NCBI GenBank assembly: GCA_963760735.1
Contig: CAVXEB010000004.1
Span: 1,364,001 to 1,428,000 of the forward strand
Direction of reading: 5' to 3'
Source of the DNA: CF-46 sp963760735
Lineage (GTDB): Bacteria; Chloroflexota; Limnocylindria; Limnocylindrales; CSP1-4
Length of the DNA stretch: 64,000 nucleotides
Numbering within the stretch: position 1 is the stretch's first letter; the number at the start of each line of letters is the position of its first letter. Below the pieces are notes generated by a model. That model did not search any database, was not told the DNA's origin, and was given only the letters and a program-made list of their open reading frames with translations. Positions 8,752 to 17,372 of the stretch are shown here, piece by piece. The position numbers were made by a program, and so were the translations under genes.

Positions 8752-10029
8752 TCAGCTCGTCGCCTGCTCCTCCGTCGGGATCGGCCGCGTCGGACGCACC
8801 CGGAGCGCGACCACGACCGCGCCGACCAGGAACACGGCCGCGCCGGCATAGAACGGCGCGCTGGTTCCGGACACGGCGGCCAGCGTGCCGCCGACCACCG
8901 GCCCGATGATCCCGGCCGCGTAGAGCGGCAGGTAGACGAGGTTGAGCGCCTGGGACCGGCGCTCGGGCGGGACCTCGGTGGCAAGGAGGCTGAAGACCAT
9001 CGCCCCGACGAGCGCGTTGGCGGCCGTGAACACCATGATCGAGAACGCGAGGGGCGGGATCGCCGCCACGAGCGGGATCGCCAGCAGCGCGATGCCGCCG
9101 ATCGTCAGGGCGAACAGCAGGATCGGCCGGAACCCGGTGCGATCGCTGATCCAGCCGCCGATCGGCGAGATCAGCGCCCCAACCAGCGCCGCGCCGCCGA
9201 CGACGAGCCCGACGGTCGTGGCGAGCCCCGGCCCGGGCCCGACGATCTCCTCGACGATCAGGGGCTGGTACGGCCGGCTCATCTGGTTGGCGAGGAAGGC
9301 AACGCCGTAGATCGCGAAGATCCGCCGGATCGCCGGATCGCCGAGGACGCCGCGCAGCGCCCCGAACGCGAGCTTCAGCACTCGGCCTTGCGGGATCACC
9401 GCCGGACGGACCTCGGCGGCTCCGAACCACACGAGCAGCGCGATCGCGACCGACAGGCCCGCCGACGACCAGTACACCGCCGACAGCGTCCAGCCGAGAC
9501 CGTCGACGAGCAGGCCGCCGAGGATCGGTCCGACGGCGAAGCCGATCGGGCCGCTGACGCCGAACAGGGCAATGAGCGTCCCGACCCTCGCCCGCGGGAC
9601 GACATCACGGATGGCCGCGAGCATGATCCCCGTGTTGCCGAGCTGGAACCCGATGAGGAGCAGGCTGATCGCGAGCTGCCATGGCTCGCGCGACAGCGCG
9701 ACGCACGCGAAGACGACCGCCTCGACGAGGGCGCTCCGGGCGATGACAGCCTTGCGGGAGTACTTGTCCGCCCAGACGCCCCACAGCGGGACCAGCGGCA
9801 TCCCGACGACGAAGATCAGGGCAGAGAAGAGCCCGACGAACGTCGCCCGGTCGGCTTCGGGGACGCCCACGACGCGGAGGTAGGCCGGCAGGAACGCGAA
9901 GACCTGGCTGACGCCGAGGCCCTCCACGAACGAGGTCAGCCAGAAGACCGTGAAGACCCGGCGCCAATCCGGTCGGCCCGCGTCGCCTGCGGGCGCGGAC
10001 ACGGGTGGCGCGGGCGGGCTCGTCGACAT
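8752..10029 (-). CDS. MFS transporter (12-helix drug/metabolite exporter type)
   Basis: A 425-residue major facilitator with about 12 hydrophobic segments. The conserved loop between helices 2 and 3 reads GVWADKYSRKAVI (the G-x3-D-x3-R/K-x-R/K motif), and the second-half equivalent is GGWISDRTGFRP. Pro/Ala-rich residues precede the first helix. The ATG at 10029 is the first sensible start; the open frame extends upstream through the divergent Rieske gene only by chance. The substrate is unknown. It is divergently transcribed from the gene at 10108, with 78 bp between them. Confidence 0.88.
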   Translation of the reverse strand: MSTSPPAPPVSAPAGDAGRPDWRRVFTVFWLTSFVEGLGVSQVFAFLPAYLRVVGVPEADRATFVGLFSALIFVVGMPLVPLWGVWADKYSRKAVIARSALVEAVVFACVALSREPWQLAISLLLIGFQLGNTGIMLAAIRDVVPRARVGTLIALFGVSGPIGFAVGPILGGLLVDGLGWTLSAVYWSSAGLSVAIALLVWFGAAEVRPAVIPQGRVLKLAFGALRGVLGDPAIRRIFAIYGVAFLANQMSRPYQPLIVEEIVGPGPGLATTVGLVVGGAALVGALISPIGGWISDRTGFRPILLFALTIGGIALLAIPLVAAIPPLAFSIMVFTAANALVGAMVFSLLATEVPPERRSQALNLVYLPLYAAGIIGPVVGGTLAAVSGTSAPFYAGAAVFLVGAVVVALRVRPTRPIPTEEQATS

Positions 10030-10107
10030 GGCGTCGAAGCCTATCGAACGGCGGCGCGATCCGGGGCGCCTTGGGCGGACGTAGACTCGGCCGAGGAGGT
10101 CAGAGCC

Positions 10108-10971
10108 ATGCTCGGTCGGTACGTGACACGCGCGGTTGATGCCCAATCCCGCTGGTCGAAGCCGTTCGGCGAGTTCAACCACCGCTGGTTGAGCGCGATC
10201 TTCCATTCGATCCGGCCAATCCAGCACTTCCTCAACGGGTCGTGGCTCGGCCACCCGGTCCACGCGGTGATCACGGACGTCCCGATCGGCGCCATGACCG
10301 TCTCGATCGTCGCCGACCTGATCGGCCAGCCCGTCGTTGCAGACGTCTCGATGGTGCTCGGCGTCCTCGCCATCGTGGCGGCCGCGGTGACCGGCCTCGC
10401 CGACTACACGGAGGTCGACGGCAACGCTCGGGCCCGGGCGACGGTCCACGGAACGGTGATGGTCGTCACCCTGGTGATCTACACGATCTCGCTCGTCATC
10501 CGGGCCGGCAATCCGGCCGACCGGCTGCCGGCGATCGTCCTCGCCCTGATCGGCTATCTCCTCCTCGCCCTGGGAGCGGCGATCGGCGGCGACCTCGTCT
10601 ACCTGATCGGGACCCACGTGAACCGGCATGCCTGGCGGGGTGCGGGCGCGAAGTGGATCGCCCTCGACCTCGGCGGGCTCGACGAGATCCCCCAGGGCGG
10701 CCCGACGAAGCTGAAGGCCGGGATCAACGACCTCGCGATCGTCCGGGAGGGCGACACGATTCTTGCCGTCCACGCCCAGTGCGCCCACGCCGGCGGACCG
10801 CTCGGGGACGGGTCGGTCGCGAACGGCGTGATCGAGTGCCCGTGGCACGGCTCCCGCTTCCGGCTGGCCGACGGACACAATGCACGAGGGCCGTCGATGT
10901 ACGACCAGCCGGCCTACGACGTCCGACGCGCCGAGTCGGGTGGCTGGGAGGTCCGCCGGCAGGGCGCGTGA
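10108..10971 (+). CDS. DUF2231 membrane domain fused to a Rieske [2Fe-2S] domain
   Basis: This 287-residue protein has two parts. Residues ~30-175 form a DUF2231-type membrane domain with four helices and the family's HPVHAVITDVPIGA segment. Residues ~190-285 form a Rieske ferredoxin domain with both ligand boxes: CAHAGGPL (Cys-x-His) and CPWHGSRF (Cys-x2-His). It may pass electrons at the membrane. The partner is not evident, because the neighbours are an MFS exporter and an SRPBCC protein. GAGGAGGTC precedes the ATG by about 6 bases. The domain pairing is recurrent in high-GC bacteria, but its role is not established. Confidence 0.88.
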   Translation: MLGRYVTRAVDAQSRWSKPFGEFNHRWLSAIFHSIRPIQHFLNGSWLGHPVHAVITDVPIGAMTVSIVADLIGQPVVADVSMVLGVLAIVAAAVTGLADYTEVDGNARARATVHGTVMVVTLVIYTISLVIRAGNPADRLPAIVLALIGYLLLALGAAIGGDLVYLIGTHVNRHAWRGAGAKWIALDLGGLDEIPQGGPTKLKAGINDLAIVREGDTILAVHAQCAHAGGPLGDGSVANGVIECPWHGSRFRLADGHNARGPSMYDQPAYDVRRAESGGWEVRRQGA

Positions 10972-11102
10972 CCGCCGAAATCGCAGCGTGAATGCAAGGT
11001 CGCCGGGTGCGTCGGCGCACCCACGATCGACGGGCGCGTGACGTAGCATCCATGCGAGCACGCAGTCGGGAGCAATCGAGCGCGCGAGTGGGGGGAACCA
11101 CG

Positions 11103-11636
11103 ATGAGTCACCTGTCCGCCACCATCGGGGTGGAGGCGCCCGCTCACGCCGTCTACGATCTGGTCGCCAACCCGGCGCGGGCGCCCGAGTGGCAGACGCT
11201 GCTGGCGGAGATGGGACCGATCTCCGGCCGTCCGGGTGGCATCGGGTCGAGCTACGTCGGGTATTACCGGATCGCCGGCCGGAAGCTGGCCGGCCGGTTC
11301 GTCGTGACCGCCGCGGAGCGCCCGACGCTCCACCAGGTGAACGGCACGACGACCGGTGGTTGGAACCGCTGGACGACGATGATCGAGCCCGACGGGGAAC
11401 GCTCGATCCTCCGGATCTCGATGGAGTACGAGCTGCCGGGCGAGATCGTCGGGTCGCTGTTCGGGATGCTCACCGGGAATCGGATCGAGCGGGAGTTCAA
11501 GCGCTCGTACGAACGGCTCAAGCAGCTCGTGGAGACCCCGTCCACGATCGCGAAACCGCGGACGATGCGACCGGTTGACGACCTGGACGCGGTCCCGGAC
11601 GCGGCCGACGCGCGGGCCGAGGCGGCCGTCAGCTGA
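11103..11636 (+). CDS. SRPBCC (START-like) domain protein
   Basis: A 177-residue soluble protein with the polyketide-cyclase/START fold: the N-terminal strand ATIGVEAPAHAVYDLVAN, the DPAR/APEW region and the long C-terminal helix IEREFKRSYERLKQLVE. Such proteins bind hydrophobic ligands; no catalytic residues can be inferred. The last ~30 residues are an acidic, probably disordered tail. The ATG at 11103 follows GGGGGAACC at a ribosome-site distance. It may be cotranscribed with the ATPase at 11662. Confidence 0.8.
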   Translation: MSHLSATIGVEAPAHAVYDLVANPARAPEWQTLLAEMGPISGRPGGIGSSYVGYYRIAGRKLAGRFVVTAAERPTLHQVNGTTTGGWNRWTTMIEPDGERSILRISMEYELPGEIVGSLFGMLTGNRIEREFKRSYERLKQLVETPSTIAKPRTMRPVDDLDAVPDAADARAEAAVS

Positions 11637-11661
11637 GCGCGGCGTCCGGCCGGTTCCGACG

Positions 11662-12246
11662 ATGACGGGCCGGCGGATCGACGTCCCGGTCCCCGGCGTG
11701 GTCGTCCTGATCGGTGCCGCGGGTGCCGGCAAGACCACCCTCGCGAGCCGGGCGTTCGGGCCGGACGAGGTGCTCTCCTCCGACGACCTGCGGGCCGCCG
11801 TGCGTGGCGACGCGGCGGACCAGTCCGCGACGCGAACGGCGTTCGCGATCCTCCATCGCGAGCTGCTCCGACGGTTGTCGGCGGGCCGGCTCGTGGTGGT
11901 CGACGCGACGAGCCTGACCGTCGCCTCCCGCACGGCGATCCTGCGCCGGGCTGCCCTCGCCCGGGTCACGACGATCGCGATCGTCCTCCTGCCGTCCCCG
12001 GGGACGGTCCACGCGCGGAACGCGAGCCGGCCGGGCCGGTCCGTGCCCGCGGACGTCGTCGACCGCCAGCTCGCGGCCGCGGCGGCGCTCGGCGCCGACC
12101 CCGCCACCGTCCGGTCACGGCTCCTCGCCGAGGGCTTCGCGGCGGTCCACGTCCTCGCGGGCGACGCCTCCGACCTTGCCGCATCCGTCGCGATCCAGCG
12201 TCGGCCCGCCGGGGTCGGGAGCGACGCCTCCGCGGGCGGGCGCTAG
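11662..12246 (+). CDS. P-loop kinase-like AAA protein (polynucleotide-kinase fold)
   Basis: A 194-residue P-loop protein of the zeta-toxin/PNKP kinase superfamily. Walker A is GAAGAGKTTLA at residues ~18-28. The SSDDLR sequence after strand 2 and the VVVDATSLT strand match the small kinases that phosphorylate nucleic-acid ends or small molecules. No second domain is attached, and no toxin-antitoxin partner is adjacent. It starts 25 bp after the SRPBCC gene and converges with the EamA gene, overlapping its end by 4 bases. The substrate is unknown. Confidence 0.68.
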   Translation: MTGRRIDVPVPGVVVLIGAAGAGKTTLASRAFGPDEVLSSDDLRAAVRGDAADQSATRTAFAILHRELLRRLSAGRLVVVDATSLTVASRTAILRRAALARVTTIAIVLLPSPGTVHARNASRPGRSVPADVVDRQLAAAAALGADPATVRSRLLAEGFAAVHVLAGDASDLAASVAIQRRPAGVGSDASAGGR

Positions 12247-13196
12247 ACGGCCGGGGCGGCCGAACCGCCCGCGATGAGCACGACCGCGATGCCGGCCATG
12301 ACGATCCCGACGAGATGGCTCCGCGAGATGCGCTCGTGGAGCAGGGCGACGGCGAGGATCACGGTGGTCACCGGGTAGAGCGAGCTCAGCGCCGCGGCGA
12401 CGTCCAGCCGACCCGCCTGCGTCGCAAGGACGTACAGGCCGTTGCCGGCGAGGTCGAGCAGCGCCACGACGGCGACGGCGGGGAGGATCGGTCCGGGAAC
12501 CCGCCACGGCCGCCGGGCAACGAGGACGATCACCGCGACCGCAACGAGTGCCGCGAGCTTGATCGCCACCAGCGGCCAGGTGACCCGATCCTCCGGGAAC
12601 GCGGCGACCGCGACGTTGAACAGGCCGAGCCCGGTCCCGCCGAGGAGTGCGTACTGGATCCCCGACGGCCGGCCGCTCGGATCGTTCGACCGCGAGACGA
12701 GGATGACCGCCACGAGCGCGGCCAGGATTCCGACGACGACCTCTGTCGACGGCAGGCCCCGGCCGACGAACGCGACGGCCACCGGGATGCTCGCGGCGAT
12801 CAGGCCGGTGACCGGGGCGACGACACCCATGCGACCCACGGCAAGCCCCTGGTACAGGCCAAGAATCCCGGTGACGCTCAGGACGCCGGCGATCACGGCG
12901 AGCAGCAGCGTCGTCGTGCCGGGCATCGGCTCTCCGGTCACGAGGGCGAGCGCGACCATGATCAGGACGCCGAGCCCGTCAACACCGAGCGCGATCCCGA
13001 GGACCGGTGCCCGCCGGCCCGTCCAACCGCCGCCGAAGTCGCCGGCACCCCATGCGATCGCCGAGCCGAGACCGAAGATGACGACGGCAAGCCCCGGGCC
13101 GGCCGGATCAGCCAGGAACGGCTCCGGCGGGGGTGGGGTCCGGGGCCGGGACCCCCGTGTCGAGCTCGGTCGGGCCCTCGAGGACAACAACCGCAT
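12243..13196 (-). CDS. EamA/DMT-family transporter
   Basis: A drug/metabolite transporter with ten predicted helices in two EamA repeats. The first begins at LGSAIAWGAGDFGGG and the second near IQYALLGGTGLGLFN. The last helix is typical (GIVMAGIAVVLIAGG). The start is uncertain: the ATG at 13196 lies inside the 3' end of the upstream nuclease-family gene (stop at 13108), and its first ~30 residues are low-complexity. No ATG, GTG or TTG lies nearer the first helix, so either the overlap is real or a rare start codon is used. Substrate unknown. Confidence 0.8.
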   Translation of the reverse strand: MRLLSSRARPSSTRGSRPRTPPPPEPFLADPAGPGLAVVIFGLGSAIAWGAGDFGGGWTGRRAPVLGIALGVDGLGVLIMVALALVTGEPMPGTTTLLLAVIAGVLSVTGILGLYQGLAVGRMGVVAPVTGLIAASIPVAVAFVGRGLPSTEVVVGILAALVAVILVSRSNDPSGRPSGIQYALLGGTGLGLFNVAVAAFPEDRVTWPLVAIKLAALVAVAVIVLVARRPWRVPGPILPAVAVVALLDLAGNGLYVLATQAGRLDVAAALSSLYPVTTVILAVALLHERISRSHLVGIVMAGIAVVLIAGGSAAPAV

Positions 13197-15309
13197 CGGC
13201 CGCGTCGTGATATCGGTCGGACGTCGTCAGGTAGATCACCTGGAAGTCGCGGGCGATCTCGCGGAGCACGTCGATCGCACGGGCGGCGCGGACGTCGTCG
13301 AGCGTGACGAACGGATCGTCGAAGATCAGCGGCGGGCGACGATCGCCGGTGACGACCCGGACCAGGCCGAGGCGCGCGGACAGGTAGACCAGGTCGAGGG
13401 TGCCCTGGCTCAACGCCCGGACGTCGACCCAGTCGCCCTTCTCCGGGGCATGGAGCTTGATGTCGAGGGTCCGATCGTCGACCTCGACGCGACGGTAGCG
13501 GCCGCCCGTGATCCGGTCGACGTCGACGACCATCCGCTGCTCGAGGTAGCGGGTCGCGGTCTTCATCGTCGCCTGCTCGGCCGCCTCGATCTCGCGCAGC
13601 GTCCGCTCGTAGACGCGGTTCCGCCGGATCAGGACCGCAAGCTGCTCGCGCCAGGCGGCGAGCCGCTCGGCATGCCCTGCGACCTGCTCCGCGTCCACGG
13701 TGTTCGCCTCGACCCGCGCCCGGGCGTTCGCCTCCTCGTCGCGGGCGCGTTCGAGCGTCGTCTCGAGGTCGCGGACCTCGACCTCCAGCCGCTCCCGGGC
13801 GCGCGGCTCCTTGGCGATCGGTCCGAGCGCCTCGAGGGCGTGCGTCTTCTGCTCGATCTCGAGGGCCGCCGCGTCACGACGCGCCGGCAGCGCCTCGGCG
13901 GCTTCCCTGCCGACGAGCCCGTCGAGCTGCGCGGTCAGGCGGTCGACCCGGCTGACGTGCTCCCGCTCCGCGGTGAGGAGCCCCTCTGCGGCCGCGAGGT
14001 CCGGCAGCCCGAGGCCGGTCAGCTGTTGGGCGGTGTCGGCCTCGGCCGTGCGCAGCTCATGCTCCATGTCGGAGCGACCGCGCAGCCGCCGGTCGATCTC
14101 GACGCCCTGCATCTGCTGCTGGACGCGGTCGTTCCGTCGTCTCGACCAGGCGACGACGGCCAGGACGAGACCGATCCCGGCCGCGATCACGCCGGCGAGC
14201 ATCGGGACGGTGCCGAGATCGACGATCCCGGCGGTGTCGAGGATGAACGAGCCGCCCGCGACGAGCAGGCCGATCACGACGAGGGCCAGCCCGACCCGGA
14301 ATGTCGGTCCCAGGGATGGCGGCGGCGGAACCTCGAAGGACACCGCCACCTCGCCGGACAGGGCGGCCTGCAGGTCGCGGATCTTCGCGTCGAGGATCCG
14401 CAACCGGTTCACGATCTGCTCGAGAACCGGCAGCGGGTTCGCGGACGGGTGGCTGTCGCGCAGGGTGGCGAGCTCGTCCGACACGGTGACCGCCTGGCGG
14501 TACCGCTCGAAGCGCTCCTGCGAGCTGACCCGCTCGGCCATCAGCCGCTCGGCCGAGCGGGCCTTCTCCAGGAGCGCCCGCCGCTCGACGAGGGCGGCGT
14601 CCGTCTCGGCCCGCCGTTCGCGGGCGCCCGCCAGCGTGTCGCGATCGCGCTCGAGCTGGGCGAGCGCGATCTCCCCCTGCTCGACCGCGGCCTGCGACTG
14701 GTCGACCGCTTCCTCGGCGACCTTCAGGCGACCGGGGTTCTTGTCGCCCCGGGTGTTCAGCGCGTACAACGCCCTCTCGAGGGTTCGCTTCGCTCGCGAG
14801 GTGCCGCGATCGGCGCCGCTGATCGACGCCTGGAGCCGGTCGCGGAGGGCCGCCTCGTCGCGATCGAGGTCGGCCAGCTCCTGGTGGCGGATGCTGGCGG
14901 TGGATCGGAAGAACGCCTCGCTCGGGATGCCCGTGAGCTCGGCCAGCGCCTGGTCGGCGAGCGTCGGGTCGGTGATCGTCTCGCCGTCGACCTCGAGGCG
15001 GACCGTCCCGCGCGATCCTCGAAATGCCTTCTCGAGGGTCCCGGCCCGGGTCCCTCGCTCCTCGTCATCGGTCTCGAACTCGAGGATGACGACCGGGCGG
15101 ACGTCCTCACCCGCGTCCCACGGCCGGAGCCCGTCCATGTCGGCGCCGCCGCTCGTGACCTTCCGCGTGAGGGCGAGCTCGATCGCTCGCTGGATCGTCG
15201 TCTTGCCGGCCTCGTTGGGGCCGTGAACGATCGTCAGGCCGGGCGAGAACGGGATCTCCAGCTCGCGGTAGCGGCGGAAGTCGCGGAGGACGAGGCGGGT
15301 GATCCTCAC
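13108..15309 (-). CDS. SbcC/YhaN-like SMC-type ATPase with internal membrane helices
   Basis: A 733-residue ATPase of the Rad50/SbcC/RecF class, probably acting with the nuclease encoded upstream. N-terminus: RLVLRDFRRYRELEIPF and Walker A GPNEAGKTT. C-terminus: signature LSQGTLDLVYLSARL and Walker B PLIFDDPFVTLD. Two coiled-coil arms (residues ~170-320 and ~390-590) link these. Between them, at about residues 330-385, are two hydrophobic helices (VGLALVVIGLLVAGGSFIL and MLAGVIAAGIGLVLAVVAW) in place of a zinc hook. As I recall, Bacillus YhaN has the same layout. Its ATG overlaps the stop of the nuclease gene by 4 bases. Confidence 0.85.
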   Translation of the reverse strand: MRITRLVLRDFRRYRELEIPFSPGLTIVHGPNEAGKTTIQRAIELALTRKVTSGGADMDGLRPWDAGEDVRPVVILEFETDDEERGTRAGTLEKAFRGSRGTVRLEVDGETITDPTLADQALAELTGIPSEAFFRSTASIRHQELADLDRDEAALRDRLQASISGADRGTSRAKRTLERALYALNTRGDKNPGRLKVAEEAVDQSQAAVEQGEIALAQLERDRDTLAGARERRAETDAALVERRALLEKARSAERLMAERVSSQERFERYRQAVTVSDELATLRDSHPSANPLPVLEQIVNRLRILDAKIRDLQAALSGEVAVSFEVPPPPSLGPTFRVGLALVVIGLLVAGGSFILDTAGIVDLGTVPMLAGVIAAGIGLVLAVVAWSRRRNDRVQQQMQGVEIDRRLRGRSDMEHELRTAEADTAQQLTGLGLPDLAAAEGLLTAEREHVSRVDRLTAQLDGLVGREAAEALPARRDAAALEIEQKTHALEALGPIAKEPRARERLEVEVRDLETTLERARDEEANARARVEANTVDAEQVAGHAERLAAWREQLAVLIRRNRVYERTLREIEAAEQATMKTATRYLEQRMVVDVDRITGGRYRRVEVDDRTLDIKLHAPEKGDWVDVRALSQGTLDLVYLSARLGLVRVVTGDRRPPLIFDDPFVTLDDVRAARAIDVLREIARDFQVIYLTTSDRYHDAADAVVVLEGPTELDTGVPAPDPTPAGAVPG

Positions 15310-16487
15310 AGGGTCACCTCGTGGCCCGCGAGCAGGAGCCGGCCGAGACGGAGGACGTCCCGGAGCTCGCCGGCCTCGTCGGCGGCGGCTGCGTCGCCGG
15401 ACGCCTCGAGCTCGGCGATCCCGCCCTCGACGTTCCGGATGAAGGCGCCCGGGATCGTGTCGGGTGACGGCAGGATGCCCTCGGTCAGGGCGGGCAGCGA
15501 TGCGTCGCGGACGCGGACCTTGAGGAACGCCCCCTTGAGCCGTTCCTCGACCTCCTCCGGATGGACGTCGAGCTCGTCGGGCCGGACACCGGTGATCCGG
15601 ACGTCGAGGACGAGATCGGGGTCGGCGAGCGCAGTCAGCTGAGCGACGAGCGCCGGCTGATCCGCGACGGACGCCGCGTCGATGTCGAGCTTCTGGAAGC
15701 GCGTCGCACTGACCGTCCTCGCCTCCACGTTGACCGACCGAACGCCCGCAACGTCGACGAGCTCCACGAGGGCCACCTTGCCGGCGCCGTCCTGGGTGAC
15801 CGAGACGGGCTCCGGTGCCCCCGAGTAGGCGTAGGTGGTCCGGCCGGCCTTCGACTGCTGGAACGAGTGCCAGTGCCCGAGGGCGAGATAGTCGAGATCG
15901 CTCGCCTCCACCTCTTCCCGCGTGAACACGACCTCGTCGCGGTCGGTCCGGTCGGGGATCGCGAGCGAGCCGTGGATCATCCCCACCTGCCAGCTGGCGG
16001 ACTTCGGGCCGGACCGGTCGACACGGACGTCGAGAAGGGGGCTGTGCGGCGCCCGCTTCGTGGCGAACACCGGTCCGTGGACGACGACGTCGCAGGCCGC
16101 CAGATGGACGCGCGGCGTGTCCGGAGTGAGGATCGTGACCAGGTCGTCGTCCGGACCCGAGTCGGCCAGCCCAGGGAGGTCGTGAACCCGGTACAGGGAC
16201 GAGCGATCGTAGACGTCGTGCGTGCCAGGGATGATCACGGTCCGGATCTTCGCGGCGACGAGCCGGCGGAGCTCCGCGGCGACGCGCTCGACGGATCGAC
16301 GCGGCTGGGTGTTCGAGTCGAACAGGTCGCCCGCGATGAGGAAGACGTCGACCTTCTCCGCGATCGCCAGGTCGACCGTCGCGCGGAAGGCGGCGAACTG
16401 CCGTTCGCGCTGGGCGGCCGCCTGTTCGCCCATGTCGGCGTGACGTGCACCGAGATGGACGTCGGCGGTATGGAGTAGTCGGAGCAT
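15306..16487 (-). CDS. SbcD/YhaO-like metallophosphoesterase exonuclease
   Basis: A 393-residue two-metal phosphoesterase of the Mre11/SbcD/YhaO family, expected to cut DNA ends with the ATPase encoded next. Motifs in order: HTADVHLG, AGDLFDS, PGTHDVYD (Thr replaces the usual Asn of GNHD), VGMIHGS and ALGHWHSF. The C-terminal ~130 residues form the capping domain. The ATG at 16487 is followed directly by the family's first strand, LRLLHTADVHLG. The stop overlaps the ATPase start by 4 bases, so the pair is an operon. The His-to-Thr/Asn position matters for catalysis and deserves a check. Confidence 0.9.
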   Translation of the reverse strand: MLRLLHTADVHLGARHADMGEQAAAQRERQFAAFRATVDLAIAEKVDVFLIAGDLFDSNTQPRRSVERVAAELRRLVAAKIRTVIIPGTHDVYDRSSLYRVHDLPGLADSGPDDDLVTILTPDTPRVHLAACDVVVHGPVFATKRAPHSPLLDVRVDRSGPKSASWQVGMIHGSLAIPDRTDRDEVVFTREEVEASDLDYLALGHWHSFQQSKAGRTTYAYSGAPEPVSVTQDGAGKVALVELVDVAGVRSVNVEARTVSATRFQKLDIDAASVADQPALVAQLTALADPDLVLDVRITGVRPDELDVHPEEVEERLKGAFLKVRVRDASLPALTEGILPSPDTIPGAFIRNVEGGIAELEASGDAAAADEAGELRDVLRLGRLLLAGHEVTL

Positions 16488-16892
16488 CCGGTCGGGCTGG
16501 CCTCCTGTCCCGTCACAGGCGACTGAACGAGACGGGGTGGCTCACCAACCCCGGGCAGGGGGCCCGGCGGGCTGATGCGAGCGAGGCGCCCCCTGGCCCT
16601 CGCTCGCCACCTCGACTCTCGCGGGCCATTGTGACAGGTTGACTGTCGCCGACGGCGACCGATCCCCGCACGGGGACCCGGATCGGGCGTCCCGCCGCGT
16701 GCAACGCCCGATTCCGGCACGCGGTGTAGGGTTTGCCCCGTCATCAACCCGTGCGCCCGACACAGGGACTCCATAACGGCACCTGGATACCGCGGCGCCG
16801 GCTTCCGACCCGACGCACCCATCCCGACTGCCGTTGTGGCCGCCTTCGTCAGGCCCGCGGCGGGACATCGCGCCAGAGGAGAGGAAGGTTTC
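16488..16892. other. 405-bp intergenic leader with small hairpins
   Basis: No convincing gene lies between the divergent nuclease and zinc-ribbon genes. Short perfect hairpins are present: gtcgcc/ggcgac at 16645-16659, and ccccg/cgggg at 16664-16675. The second competes with an outer pair, cgatcc/ggatcg, at 16660-16685. These could fold a 5' leader for the zinc-ribbon gene, but no known riboswitch class is recognised. Confidence 0.35.
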
Positions 16893-17231
16893 GTGACCTA
16901 CGCGGATCGAACGTTGACCTGCGTGGACTGCGGCGTGGAGTTCATCCACTCCGCGGCCGACCAGGAGTACTACGCACAGAAGGGGTTCGCGTCGGACCCC
17001 AAGCGATGCGCGAGCTGTCGCGCCAGCCGCCGGGCCAGTCGGGAGGCCGGCTACGACGTTCGGGACATCGGCGGACCGCGCGGCTACGAGCGAGGCGACG
17101 ATCGGATCGCCCGTGAGTACTTCGCCGTGATCTGCTCATCCTGCGGCAACCAGGCGCAGGTCCCGTTCAAGCCACGGATGGACCGGCCCGTCTACTGTTC
17201 CGATTGCTTCCGTCAGGTGAAGCCCGACTGA
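16893..17231 (+). CDS. Small protein with two zinc-ribbon cysteine clusters
   Basis: A 112-residue cytoplasmic protein. The N-terminal ~45 residues match the probable zinc-ribbon domain: CVDCGVEF, then the QEYYAQKGF signature, then CASC. A linker rich in Arg, Gly and Asp follows. The C-terminal ~35 residues carry a second ribbon, with CSSCG, VPFKP and CSDCF. Such proteins are common, and their role is unknown (metal or nucleic-acid binding is assumed). The GTG at 16893 is chosen because GGAGAGGAAGG lies just upstream; the longer open frame from 16836 has no such signal. A terminator follows at 17313. Confidence 0.85.
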   Translation: MTYADRTLTCVDCGVEFIHSAADQEYYAQKGFASDPKRCASCRASRRASREAGYDVRDIGGPRGYERGDDRIAREYFAVICSSCGNQAQVPFKPRMDRPVYCSDCFRQVKPD

Positions 17232-17312
17232 CGCGACTCCTGATCAACCGGCGGTCGAGCGTGGCGGCCCAGACCCACGCTCCCGTCGCATCGTCGCGAC
17301 CGAGCGACCGAG

Positions 17313-17340
17313 CGCCCCGGACCCCACCGGGGCGTTCGTT
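17313..17340. terminator. Hairpin terminator after the zinc-ribbon gene
   Basis: The perfect 8-bp stem cgccccgg/ccggggcg at 17313-17334 with loop accccA is followed by ttcgttcg. It lies between two convergent genes (ends at 17231 and 17373) and could serve both strands. The T tract is weak, as is usual at this GC content. Confidence 0.55.
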
Positions 17341-17372
17341 CGTCCTCGCGACGACCTCGCCGGGTCGTGGCG

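Noticed and set aside
16488..16892. A riboswitch upstream of the zinc-ribbon gene
   Set aside because: Short hairpins exist, but no conserved core of a known class could be recognised.
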